From contig KL647295.1 of the NCBI GenBank assembly GCA_000727475.1, forward strand, positions 546,839 through 610,838: DNA of 64,000 bases. The letters run 5' to 3'. Under the pieces are notes generated by a model, which was not told the DNA's origin, did not search any database, and saw only the letters and a program-made list of their open reading frames with translations. This document shows positions 1 to 11,300 of the stretch, piece by piece. A program made the position numbers and the translations under genes. The DNA is from Sarcocystis neurona (lineage: Eukaryota > Apicomplexa > Conoidasida > Eucoccidiorida > Sarcocystidae). How positions within the stretch are numbered: the first letter of the stretch is position 1; each line of letters opens with the position of its first letter.

Positions 1-3000
1 CTGAGACACACGAATAGAGTTCCTCTCATATGTGCGGACCTGTGCATGCCGTCAGGCGCATTCTGGTTTGCGCAGACCTTCCCCTTCCTGGGTTGAGTGA
101 CGTTTGAAAGCACACTGCAGCCGAGAAAACGACAGATTCCTGCACATCCTTTTTCCAATGTTCATCCTTTCTACTTAAAGAGGGGAAAGACTTCCAACGC
201 TCAGCTTTCCTCTTCGTTGATGCTGCAAAAACGCACTTACGACTGTTACCCGTGCACACGCTTTCGTAGCTGCGTGTGTTTCCTGCAGTTAGCGCAACGC
301 TGTATTGGGTGGGCGCGCACCCGCTGCAAATCAGTGGTAGTTGTTGATTCACCCACCGTCACCCTCCCTAGCGAACACCTGGTATCAGCTGACGCCACTG
401 CCACAACGTCTTCTCTTGCGAAGCATAAATTCACGTACGATTTACTGCGAAGATGGCTTCGGCGACCACCTACTTGGCGGAGGAGATGAGCTACTATTTA
501 CTTGGCTACAGAGGGGTATTCTTTCTAATCGACAGACATTCCTTATGACATGACTGTTCAAAGAAACCCTATATGTAGTAGTGAGTGACGAATTTGAGGC
601 AAGTCACGGACGCCTCGGCCGTCGGGCGTGGAAGCACGATGATACTGCAGGCGTGCACAGTTATAACGTATGTTTGTACACCCGTGCATCTAGACAGGTA
701 CTCAGATTTGCGCTACAGCATTACACTTCAAGCAACGTACACAGGCGGGAATGTACACGTGTCAGGGCGTACACCTACGTGTACTTCTTTTGAAGATAGA
801 GAGAGCAAAATGAGAAGTCTGTACACAATGGTGGTCGTATGTGCGTACGTGCAAAAATGTGCTGGCCGCTTTACCACAGGCAACCACAGGTGTACGTCCG
901 TTACGTAAGTAAGATGTACAAACATGGTTGTTTAGTGCTACTGGTGTACCGACATGCAATCCAGGTGCACACATTGAAATGTGCAGAACTACTTTCACAC
1001 TAATATGCGTACAAGTGTGTATGCATATCCGTGCACGTCTCTATACAGAGACGGGGTCGGACACCCCTACTATGAGCGTATGTGTCTACACGTACGCAAG
1101 TGTATACACATGCAAACATAGCAAGACACTTCCACTCCACACGCAGGTGCAGTAGCTTGTGCAAGTTTAAACAAAGTGAAGTAAAGGAGCTGCATGCAGT
1201 CGTCCAGAGAATGACTGTCAAAATATAGTTACTTGAAACGCTAGACGAGAAAGTAGCAGTACAGTGTCTCTGTTTCCACAACGCAGTAGTAAGCTACTCA
1301 GAAACGAGGAAGGCTCTACTCTGTACCTTACGGTTACACTACACTACATTATTATTTGTATTGATGCAACGACATGAAAGCATCCTTATGAACGTATTTC
1401 GGAAGCCAGAGTGAAATCGATTTGTGCTGAAAGACAGACTAGGGAAGAAGCCAGAAGCTACCAGCTCTTCTTCTGCTCATAGATTTTGGTGTCGCTGCAG
1501 GCGGAGAGACACATAGAAAGAGTATTAGTTGGAAGGGACAGATAACATGTACGGGAGGAAGTACACAGACGGATACAGTTTGCGTGCAGACAGGGTGTAC
1601 ACATGCGGTACGTACACTGTCGCAGTATAAATGTGCGCAGTTTGAGTATGCGCGCAGCACATGTCTACACGGCTGCGGTACACGTGCCTGCAGGCTGGAT
1701 GCGCGCGACGTAACGTGACGGCAGTATTTTTGCATTCATGCAGTTTGCATGCAGCACGTGTCCTCTCAGTGTGTATACACGCTGTACGTACAGCGCGTCC
1801 AAACGCTATGCGTGTCCTGTGCATAAAGTGTGCACGCAGGTGGGCAGTGTACACGCGGAGTCAGATGGTGCACGCAAAGAATGCGCACGCAGGACCTACT
1901 TGTAACGTGTGAAACTGTAGCGGTGGTTTGGTGCGTAGCGCACAGGCGCGCAATTCTGAAATATAATAGCTGCGCCTCACGCAGAACATGAGAGGGCCTG
2001 CGGACGTACAAGTGTTATAATTCAGGGGAACTCGGTGTGCGTGAAAGACCAAGGGCTGCTGCGGAGCGGCAATCGTGCAGTGCAGGCCACTGTCGCGTCC
2101 ATCTCTTTAAAGAGTGCAGGGATTTTTGTCAAGGACCAATACAGAGAAAAGGGCATGTGTAAAGAGAGTTTAGCGTGCGCTTTCGACGGAGGTGAAGAAA
2201 AGATTCTCCTCATAGAAAGGGAAGAGAGACTGATTTGCAACAAGTGTCTAGTGATTTACACATATACACCTATATATATTGAAAGACGTGCGTGTATTAA
2301 GAAACCTCTCTCAAATCTGAGGAGAGATGGAGCCTACGCTCAAAACGTATCTACGTGTGGGTATGTCCCGATATGGGTATGAAGCGCGAGTACCCGTAAG
2401 CTAGTAGGGATGCACATACACCGGTGCGCACACACTCGTACATTCACGTGCATTCGCACGCGGATAGACCTACACATGTATGTGTATATCGATGTACTTA
2501 CAAGCATACACCTGTCTATTCCTGTGAGCAAGACGTCTTCGTGTGAATAGATGTTGCCCGGTAGCCGCAAATGAATGCGAGTACACATCTGCGTATATCG
2601 ACTTGCAAGCGGAAAGGACACCTCCTAACAACTGTGTACGTGTTTACACGTAATGCACACGTACTTACATATACACACGTGGAGATAAACGTATGTATAC
2701 ATACACGTGGATAGCTGCGTTTACACGTAAATACGTAAAGACCTACACACGTGTAGATATACGCGTGCTTATTTATGTGCAAAGGTGATTGTACAGAGGG
2801 GTAGCCTGCTCACGCAGGAAACCAAAGGTGTCCTCGAACAGGAGCACACTGCAACGCAGCAGCGTCGTGCAACAGGATGCGTGAGGAAGAGAGGAGGAGG
2901 AAGAAATGAAACTCCGCCGAAAGTAGGGAGCCCAATCAGCCAGGAGACCGCGGAGAAGCGCCACCGACAAGTAACGGACACAGTTGCGCGCACACACATT

Positions 3001-4128
3001 CCCACAACTATTTCCCAAAAATGTAGAGGCAAATGAGCATAATGGAGGAGCAGACACGCAATGAGGAGATTCTACATTTATCCAAAAGGAAAACAGTAAG
3101 ATGACATGCATGGATACGTGTGCAGAAGCGCTCAGACAAAGCTTCTTCACCTGCGCGCACGCACCCACTTATTCTTGACAAATAGCGGGAACCCTTCCCT
3201 TGGTAGGTCTATCCTTCTCTTTCTCTATTTATATATACACGCTTGTAAACAAGCAGGGCACACACGAACACACAGAAGCACCAAAAAACATGCATAACGA
3301 TATACCTACGTATGCAGATGCAGGTGCCTGCGGAGATGTGTGTGGCCACACTTATCGAACACATGTATATTATCTTCAAGCATGCGGACATGTAAAAAGT
3401 GCTTGCTCGCTTTGCAAAGACCTCTTGTATTCACAATCATGAATAGTGGGTATGGATACGTATCCATATATACGTATATTTACATATGGGTATGTATGGA
3501 AATACCGACCAAGACACATTTCCACAAACACACAGGGATGTTTACATATGAATATGCGCCGGTTTATACAGACGTATATATACGCATATACACAGAGAGA
3601 GATACTGGTTAACGCGCGTAAGTATCCTGTGCATTGAGGCTCGGAGGGAAGTGTACTTGTATCTGGATGCTTGGTAGAAGTTGTGATTATTGGCAGATCT
3701 AAGCAGCAGCGAACTGGAGAGAAGTAAGCGGCACATCTATTATGAGCTTCAGACTGCTGCCGCTGCTGCTGCTGTTCCTTGCTTCTTCTCTCCCGCTCTC
3801 TCTGCGCACATGCGTATACACAAATGTATACACACACACGCCCACCAAAAAAATCCACAGAAGGACGTTCGCTCTTCACAGCCATACGCCTGTGAACACT
3901 GCAGGCAAGCACCAAGGAAGGTTGCGCCAGACGTGGCTCGGGTTCACGCAGTCTTACGCACAAGAAGCCACACAAAACGGCTTCCCGTACATATACTTAC
4001 GTGCGGAGAGTTCTTCACATACACGTCTATACACATTTATACGCACGTATATTACTTATACGTATACGCTTATACGCATAGTGGAACACAGCCAGAAACA
4101 CCCGGGGGAGCATATATATTAAAGCGTA

Positions 4129-4164
<36 letters not shown>

Positions 4165-5133
4165 TGTATGTATGTATATATATGTATGTATGTATATGTA
4201 TGTATGTATATGTATGTATGTATATGTATGTATGTATATGTATGTATGTATATGTATGTATATGTATGTATGTATATGTATGTATGTATACGTATGTATG
4301 TATACGTATGTATGTATACGTATGTATGTATACGTATGTATGTATACGTATGTATGTATGTATGAATGTATATACGCATGTACGTATGTATCTATATATC
4401 TACGTCTCTATGTATGTATGTCTGCACAGGTATAGGTGTGATGAATGACTTAAATACATACGTGTACGCGTGTAGGGGGAAAAGGGGAAGTGACAGAGAG
4501 GGGAAGCAAAACACGCCTTTTGTGTGGAAACGTGTGCAGCTCAGCAGATTCATGGCATCGATCGAAGCAAAAGTCTTCGTCGATCCTAGTCCGGGGTCTC
4601 ATGGGCGCGCGAACACCCGTCCACGTAGACACACACATACACACCCCTCAACACACATACAGATATATATGAGTATACATATACACATATATACGCAGAG
4701 ATAGAGAGACACGCACATTATCACACGTATTAAAGTAATGAAGGATATACAAACATGCGCACACACACACACACACAGAGATATACCTTTCCGACTGTAC
4801 ACGTATACGTATAGTACCCAAGCAGTGCATGCGTGTGCGCATACAGACTGTCCTTCGCATGCGTATGTGCACCACGTTGCCAAACACGAGAAAAACATAC
4901 GAAGAGACTGCGGGAAAATGGGTCTCGTCCCCGCGTCGTACCAGAATAGCACCATCCACTCACATGCATATTTATGTACGTGCATATATACACCTGTGGA
5001 AGACGGGATTGTGTACATCCGTACGAGGTGTACGTACGCTTGTGTACTTCCGCCTGCTGATCTGTCTCTCTATATATACACAGATACATATTTGTGTGCA
5101 TCTGTCGCAGCAGAAGCGTGTGCAGGATAACCG
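1..5133. other. Microsatellite-rich non-coding stretch
   Basis: No gene can be supported. The DNA is dominated by short alternating motifs such as GTGTACAC, ACGTGTA and CATATA, with many ACGT/GTAC palindromic cores. Two less repetitive islands, about 2040-2240 and 2785-3035, have short open frames on the plus strand without an ATG or a recognisable product. They could be exons or remnants. Confidence 0.6.
4131..4370. repeat. Compound (TG)n/(TATG)n microsatellite
   Basis: About 15 TG units (4131-4161) run into TATG/TATATG units and then TATGTATACG units up to about 4370. All frames on both strands stay open here only because the repeat lacks stop codons, giving spurious Met/Cys/Val/Tyr peptides. 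Confidence 0.95.
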
Positions 5134-7017
5134 CTAGACTGCGTCGCAACTTGAGGCGGCGTAGGATTTCCAGTAGCTGTCTCTCCACGTCGTCACGCTG
5201 CAGAACCCCTCTCGACTGCGTTGCATGGCTCGTCTGTATTTCTCTGCCGCTGTGATCTTTCTTTTTGAACAACAGCCACTTCTCGTATTGTCACTACTAC
5301 TACTAGCAGCAACAGCACGGGGAAATCCTGCAGGCGCTCGGGCCTCTGCTGCTGCTGCTGCTCTCGCCGTGTCTTGCTGTGAACCGTTGCTGTTGTCCTC
5401 CTCCTCCCGCCCCCCTGCTGCCGCTGCTGCTGCTTCCGCGTTTCCTACTTCCTCCCCTTGCCTTCCTGCTGCAGCTTCTGCGGACGCGGCAGCTGCTTCA
5501 GACCGGCCGCTGCTGTCCACCGCTTCGCCTGTACTGCGTCTTCCCCCTCCCACCCCTACTGCTCCTGCTGCTGCTGCGACTTCTTCTGCTGTCCCTGCTG
5601 CTGCTGCTGTCGCCGTCGCAGTTTCTATCCATTCCGTTAGCTCACCCCACGCCGCTCCTGCCTGAAAATCAGTACCAACACTTACCCAGCGCGACGAACC
5701 CACACCGCTCACCTCCCCCTGTCTTCTCGCCCGTTTGCTGCTCCTGCTGCTGCAGTTCCTTAGCCCGCAGCTGCACTTGCTGCTGTGACTGCAGCTGCTG
5801 CTCTGGTAGTCCGCGTTGTCGGTAAGTTGTTCCTCCTGCGGCTGCTGTTGCACGGCCATCTGATCCGTACGCCTTTGCTGTTGCTGCCGGAGGCTAAGGT
5901 GGAAATTGAGTCTGAACGTCGCAAGTTTCTCGATAACGAAGGATACGAGAGGGTGTCCCCACATCCCCTTGCCATGCTCAAGACTCATGCAACGCGCGGC
6001 TGCTGCTGTTGCTGCTGTGGCTGCCTGCTCGGCTGCACGTACGCTCCACACGGCTGCGCAGGCCTTGAGAAAGACAGATACGACTGTCTCCCACTCACGC
6101 TGGCATGCAACGCTGCTGTTGCTGCAGCACTGCAACATCTTCTCCAACACACGCGCAGCAGCTACCAGCGCCTGTTGCTGTTGCTGCTGCTGCAACACAG
6201 ATACAGACACGACGTCATCCTCACCTGCAGCAGCAACAGCAACAGCTGCGCCGGCCGCCTTCAGTGCCGCAGCTTCCAGCGCAGCTGCTGCCGCTGCTTG
6301 TCTTCCCGCTTCACACGTAAAGGGCCCACACTCTATTAAGGATGCTTCTACTGCCGCAGTTGCTTCTTCTCTTCCTGCGATCGCTGCGCTTCTCTCCCCT
6401 GCTGTCGTTCCTAGAAATACTGCTGCTTGCTTCTCCCCAGTTGCAACTGCTGCTGCTCTTGCTGCAGCCGCTTGCCCCTCACCGTCCTCCTCCTTCTTCT
6501 CCTCCTCGTCGGCCACGGCCTCGCCTCTTCGCAACGCATGCAGTCGGTTGACTACTTGTGCCGCTGCGGCTGCTTCTTCTCGAGCTGCCGCCTCTGCGCT
6601 TGCGTCTGTCTCTGCTGCTGCTGCAGCTGCGTCGCTCGCTGCTGCATCCGCCTGCCGCACAGCGTCCACAGCGGCGTCAAATGCTGCTGCTGCTGCATCT
6701 GCTGCTGCTGCATACGCTAGGCGTGCCGCTACTGCTTCGTCTCCAGCGCCCGGAGTCAGCAGCCCACCTGCAGCCTCCGGCGCAGCAGCAGCAGCAGGCC
6801 ACGCTGCTGCAGCAGCACCGCCAGCGGCAGCAAGAGCCAGAGGTTCGTAGAAGCCGTACGCAGGTGGCGGCAGAAGAAGAGATGGCTCGACTGAAGCGCG
6901 CGGGGGCAGGAAAGGAGGAAACGCTGTTCCAGGCAGCAGACTCCCAGGAGCAGCGGCGCTGCAAGTGCATGCAGCACCCGCACCCTGCAACAGCAGCAAC
7001 AGCGAAGAGCGCAGCAT
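5134..7017 (-). CDS. Hypothetical Ala-rich protein with homopolymer runs (627 aa)
   Basis: A single open frame begins at an ATG at 7017. The first ~20 residues (MLRSSLLLLLQGAGAACTC) are hydrophobic and could be a signal or organelle-targeting peptide. Most of the protein is poly-Ala with Glu/Asp/Arg, typical of coccidian CAG-coded runs, plus a poly-Gln run near residue 290. A less biased central segment (about residues 300-395; WETVVSVFLKACAAVW and HPLVSFVIEKLATF) may be a folded helical part. The C-terminal quarter is Ser/Arg/Glu-rich. No known domain was recognised. CAG triplets read on the minus strand agree with this direction. Internal introns cannot be excluded because the repeats keep all frames open. 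Confidence 0.55.
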   Translation of the reverse strand: MLRSSLLLLLQGAGAACTCSAAAPGSLLPGTAFPPFLPPRASVEPSLLLPPPAYGFYEPLALAAAGGAAAAAWPAAAAAPEAAGGLLTPGAGDEAVAARLAYAAAADAAAAAFDAAVDAVRQADAAASDAAAAAAETDASAEAAAREEAAAAAQVVNRLHALRRGEAVADEEEKKEEDGEGQAAAARAAAVATGEKQAAVFLGTTAGERSAAIAGREEATAAVEASLIECGPFTCEAGRQAAAAAALEAAALKAAGAAVAVAAAGEDDVVSVSVLQQQQQQQALVAAARVLEKMLQCCSNSSVACQREWETVVSVFLKACAAVWSVRAAEQAATAATAAAARCMSLEHGKGMWGHPLVSFVIEKLATFRLNFHLSLRQQQQRRTDQMAVQQQPQEEQLTDNADYQSSSCSHSSKCSCGLRNCSSRSSKRARRQGEVSGVGSSRWVSVGTDFQAGAAWGELTEWIETATATAAAAGTAEEVAAAAGAVGVGGGRRSTGEAVDSSGRSEAAAASAEAAAGRQGEEVGNAEAAAAAAGGREEEDNSNGSQQDTARAAAAAEARAPAGFPRAVAASSSSDNTRSGCCSKRKITAAEKYRRAMQRSREGFCSVTTWRDSYWKSYAASSCDAV

Positions 7018-8336
7018 GCCCAGGGTGCTACGACGCAGGCAGAGATTCAGAGAAAACGGCTACCTCATTTTCTTATATCCGAATATACGGATATATATAT
7101 ATATATATATATGAGAAGAAGAACTTTTTTACCCCCAGCACGCGTACATACACATATATACATAAATGCGTGTATCAGTTAGAGGACGTCTTCGTGACTA
7201 CAGCTGGTCGAATGCACACGTCCAGGCACCTTCACACAAATACCTGTACATACACACACGTACAGCTGTACATACACACACACGTGCAGGTGTACATACA
7301 CCTGCACATACAATATATACATGTATATACGGATTTACGTGCGTGCCGTTATATGTGCATGTACGAAAATATGCGGTATACAACGAGAGACCGGGACTGA
7401 CATACCCACACATATCTACCTACGTCTACTTTATATATATATATATATATACGCAGACACTTACATACTGCGGTATCCGCATGTATACATATATACACTA
7501 CGAGTAGAGACTACCATACCGCGGCGTATGTATATAGATGTACACGTGTACATATATATATACATACAAATATATACACGCACACACGCGTACAGGCATA
7601 CATATTTACATGTACTTTTACATACAGGTATGTATACATGCATATTCCTATGCGTGTGCAGCTCTAACATGCAATGTAAGACGAGGAGCACGTCGTGAAG
7701 CAGAAACGGGTAAAGCAGCAACAAGAATATCTCCCTCTATGCCGCTGTGGACAGGCGCGAGGAGGCCTGCTGTTCCTGCAGCGGCAACTCTGCCCGCTGT
7801 CGCCGAACGAACCTGTGGCCGCTGCTGCTGCTGCCGCTGTTCCCCGGTGACGCCTCCTGCTACCGAGTGGCTCTCTGCTATCGCGCTCAATATATGCAGC
7901 GACAGCTAAACAGGGACGTCTACGTATATGTGTCTACCTGTGAAATCAAATCTGTGCGTATTCCACACGTGCAAGAGAGAGAAAGACAGCAATATACATA
8001 TATACCTATACACAGAACAAGAGGCACACGTATATATATATATATATATCTACAAACAAACAAACCAATACACACGCACATGTATGTACACATATATTCG
8101 CACGGGGTATACACATGAGAAACGTAGAGAGACACTGCGAAGAACACATATATATAGAGAGAGAGGTAGACAGGCAGAGGGGTAGACGAGCAGTGAGAGA
8201 GTAGACACGTAATAGACAGAGAGGCAGGCACACGCAGACACAGACAGGCGGACAGACAAACAGACGGACAGACATATACGCAAATGTGGCACTTCCTGCA
8301 TATACCGGCGCATTGCCCAGGTACACGAAATGCTTC
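7018..8336. other. Intergenic microsatellite DNA with one possible exon
   Basis: Mostly TA, CA and TACA repeats, with (TA)n tracts near 7085-7110, 7431-7451 and 8031-8050. A GC-rich island at about 7650-7890 reads on the minus strand as a Gln/Ala-containing peptide (EQRQQQQRPQ). It has no ATG. It could be a 5' exon of the 5134-7017 gene or a decayed exon; I cannot decide. Confidence 0.45.
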
Positions 8337-11300
8337 TTAGAGGTATCTGTCAATGCCATTGAAGACGTAACTGCGTTCTACTACTCGGTTCGAATGTAAC
8401 TGCTGCTGTTGTTCTCTTACCTCGCCTGCGCTGGTGGCCTTTGGCAGTTGCTGTTGCTCTTCCTCCCCCTCCGGTGCCTGCTTGGCCTGCTGTTGCTGTT
8501 GCTGCTCTTGTTGTTGTTCTACGTCGCGTGGCTGCTGTTCTTGCGTCTGTTGGCTCACGCCTGGCCCCGCCTGCAGCACGACTCCCTCTTGGTCTGTGTC
8601 TGTCTTCCGCTGCTGCAGCTGTTGCTCTCCATCCTGCTGCTGCTGCTGCCCCGCACGCTGCTGCTGCTGCAGCTTCTGGGTGTAGGTCTGGCGGATCCAC
8701 GGCGGCAGCTGCTTGCTGTCTCTGTCGAACTGCTCCTCGTCCTCCAGTGCTTCGCGGTTTCTGTACAGTCGCTGAAAGTCAGGCAGCAGCAGCCACCACG
8801 TTTCCTTCTGCTTCGGGTAAAAAAACAGCAGGGTGCCCCACTTCTTCTCTAAGGCGATTAAGCAGCTGAAACTCCCACGTCCTCCGCCACCTCCTCTTCC
8901 TGTGGCCCTCCCGCCCCTGCTGCTGTTGTCTCTCCTTCCTCCTCCACCGCCTTCGCCTGCTCCTCCTCTTCCTGCGGTCGCTCGCGCTGCTGCTCCTGAT
9001 GCAGCCGTGCCTCCTGGTGCTCTCCCTGTGCCACCGATACCACCACCAGCGGCGAGCCCTCTATCAGCGACCCGCTCCCCGCTGCTGTTCTCATCCAATT
9101 CTCCTCGTTCTCCCTCTCCTGCTCCTGCTTTCCCCTCTTCTGCTTCTCCTCCTGCTCCTGCTGCATGTGTGACTCGTCGTCCCGCTGCTGCTGCCGCTGC
9201 ATCTCGCTCTCCCCCGAAGTGGACGACATGCCTCGCTGCTGACCTGCAAGTCTCGGCGCGCGCTGCAAGGGCGTGTCCAGGGCTGCAGGTCCTGCCGCAA
9301 CAAACCTGACTGCAGCAGCAGCAGCAACAAACGCAGGGACCTTCTTGTCCTTGTGTGCAACAGCAGCAACAGCGCCGGTGCTGCTCCCCTCGCTCCTCCT
9401 CTACCTCTTCCTTGTTCTCCCGTGGCTCCGAAGACGCGCTGCAGTCGCAACCGACTGAAAAAGATATGCCACGCTTTCCTCCACTGCCTTCTCCCACTCC
9501 TGTGTCTGCTGCTCCTTCTCCCTCTCCTTTTTCCGCTGCTGCTGCTTGTTCTTCTGCTGCTCGCCCCGGTGCCGCAGCTGCAGCACGCACTGGACGCGTC
9601 CTCGCGCGCTTGCAGCAGCAGGAAAAGCAGTAGCCGCAGCAGCGGGATGCGAAGTCGGCAGGCCGGCTGCAGCAGCTGTGAATATCCGCGGCAGCAGCAG
9701 TCGCAGCAAGAGCCGCAGCAGCTGCTGCAACGGCCGCGGCGCCCTGCGCCGCACCAGCGCCTGGAGCAGCAGCAGCAGTGCCGGTCATCGCCGCCTCAGA
9801 GACCCAGTGAATCTGCCGGAAGGGGAAAAGCTTGGCAGCTTCCAGCACTACAACTTTGGCGTCGACAGCAACGACCGCAGACAAATCTAAAATATATAAC
9901 GCAGCCAGGCCGCTTCGTTCTACTGCGACGGCAGCAAAATTCCCCAACGCCGCGCCGCTACTTGGGAGACTGCAGGTGGTATACCGCTCTCGCTGCACGC
10001 AGTCGATCTGTAGAAACTGGATTATCGTCAATACCTGCCCTGTGTCCTGTTCCTCTTCCTCCTCTTCTTCCGACACTTGCTGCTCCTGTCTTTCCCATGC
10101 CCTTTCGAACTCTCTTGTTGCTGCCTCTCCGTCTTCTTCTTCTCCTTCTGCTCTTCCTTCACCTACCGCCTTCCCATCTTCTCTTGCGTCTCCTTTCACG
10201 TCGGCTGCGGCTCCTGCTGCTTCGCTGCCCGCCGCCGGATGGGCCCTCCCATCCGGTTGTTGGTGCTGCTGCTGCTGCAGTGCTGAAGTTCCCCTTCCTG
10301 CGCAGCCTTTTTCTTTTTTGTGGAAGGCGCTTCCTTCTGTTGCCGCGCTGTCGGCTGCTGCACTGTTTGCCTCTGCTCGTGCGCCTCGCGCTGTCCCTGC
10401 AGCCGCTGCTTCCTCCGCGCAGTACTTGTCGCTTCCCTTCCCTTCTCCTGCAGGCGCTTCGTCTTCTTCCTTTTTTTCCTCAGAAGCAGCAGCAGCTCTT
10501 GCAGGAGCGGGTTGCTCTGACTCGTGCTGCTGCGTCGCCTCGGCCTCCACCGGCCGTTCTTCCTTGACAACGTTGTTTCCACATTCGTTACCAGCGCTGC
10601 CGAAACCTCCCTTCCTTCCTCTGCTGCTGCTGCTGCTCCAGTCGTTGTTCGGCAAGGCGTTCCTCCTCCCCCCTGCTGCTGCTGCTGCTGCAAATCTCTG
10701 CGCGAGACCAATTCCGCCGTCCTTTCGATCTGTCGTCCTCCGGGTGTCGCTGCTACTGCTCCTCTGACTGCTGCCGCTCTCCCTGCTGTTGCTGCTGCTG
10801 CCGTCGTCGCTGCTATTGCTGCTGTCGAAAGTGTTGCTGCTGCTCTCTGCAGGCGCCGCTGCTGCTGCNNNNNNNNNNNNNNNNNNNNNNNNNNNNNNNN
10901 NNNNNNNNNNNNNNNNNNNNNNNNNNNNNNNNNNNNNNNNNNNNNNNNNNNNNNNNNNNNNNNNNNNNNNNNNNNNNNNNNNNNNNNNNNNNNNNNNNNN
11001 NNNNNNNNNNNNNNNNNNNNNNNNNNNNNNNNNNNNNNNNNNNNNNNNNNNNNNNNNNNNNNNNNNNNNNNNNNNNNNNNNNNNNNNNNNNNNNNNNNNN
11101 NNNNNNNNNNNNNNNNNNNNNNNNNNNNNNNNNNNNNNNNNNNNNNNNNNNNNNNNNNNNNNNNNNNNNNNNNNNNNNNNNNNNNNNNNNNNNNNNNNNN
11201 NNNNNNNNNNNNNNNNNNNNNNNNNNNNNNNNNNNNNNNNNNNNNNNNNNNNNNNNNNNNNNNNNNNNNNNNNNNNNNNNNNNNNNNNNNNNNNNNNNNN

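Noticed and set aside
3690..4448. 252-residue plus-strand frame ending in Cys/Val/Tyr/Met repeats
   Set aside because: Over a third of it is the TG/TATG microsatellite; the remainder has no protein-like feature.
5225..6850. Plus-strand open frames over the 5.1-7.0 kb gene
   Set aside because: Leu/Cys/Ala runs from reading CTG triplets; no conserved segment, and shorter than the minus-strand frame.
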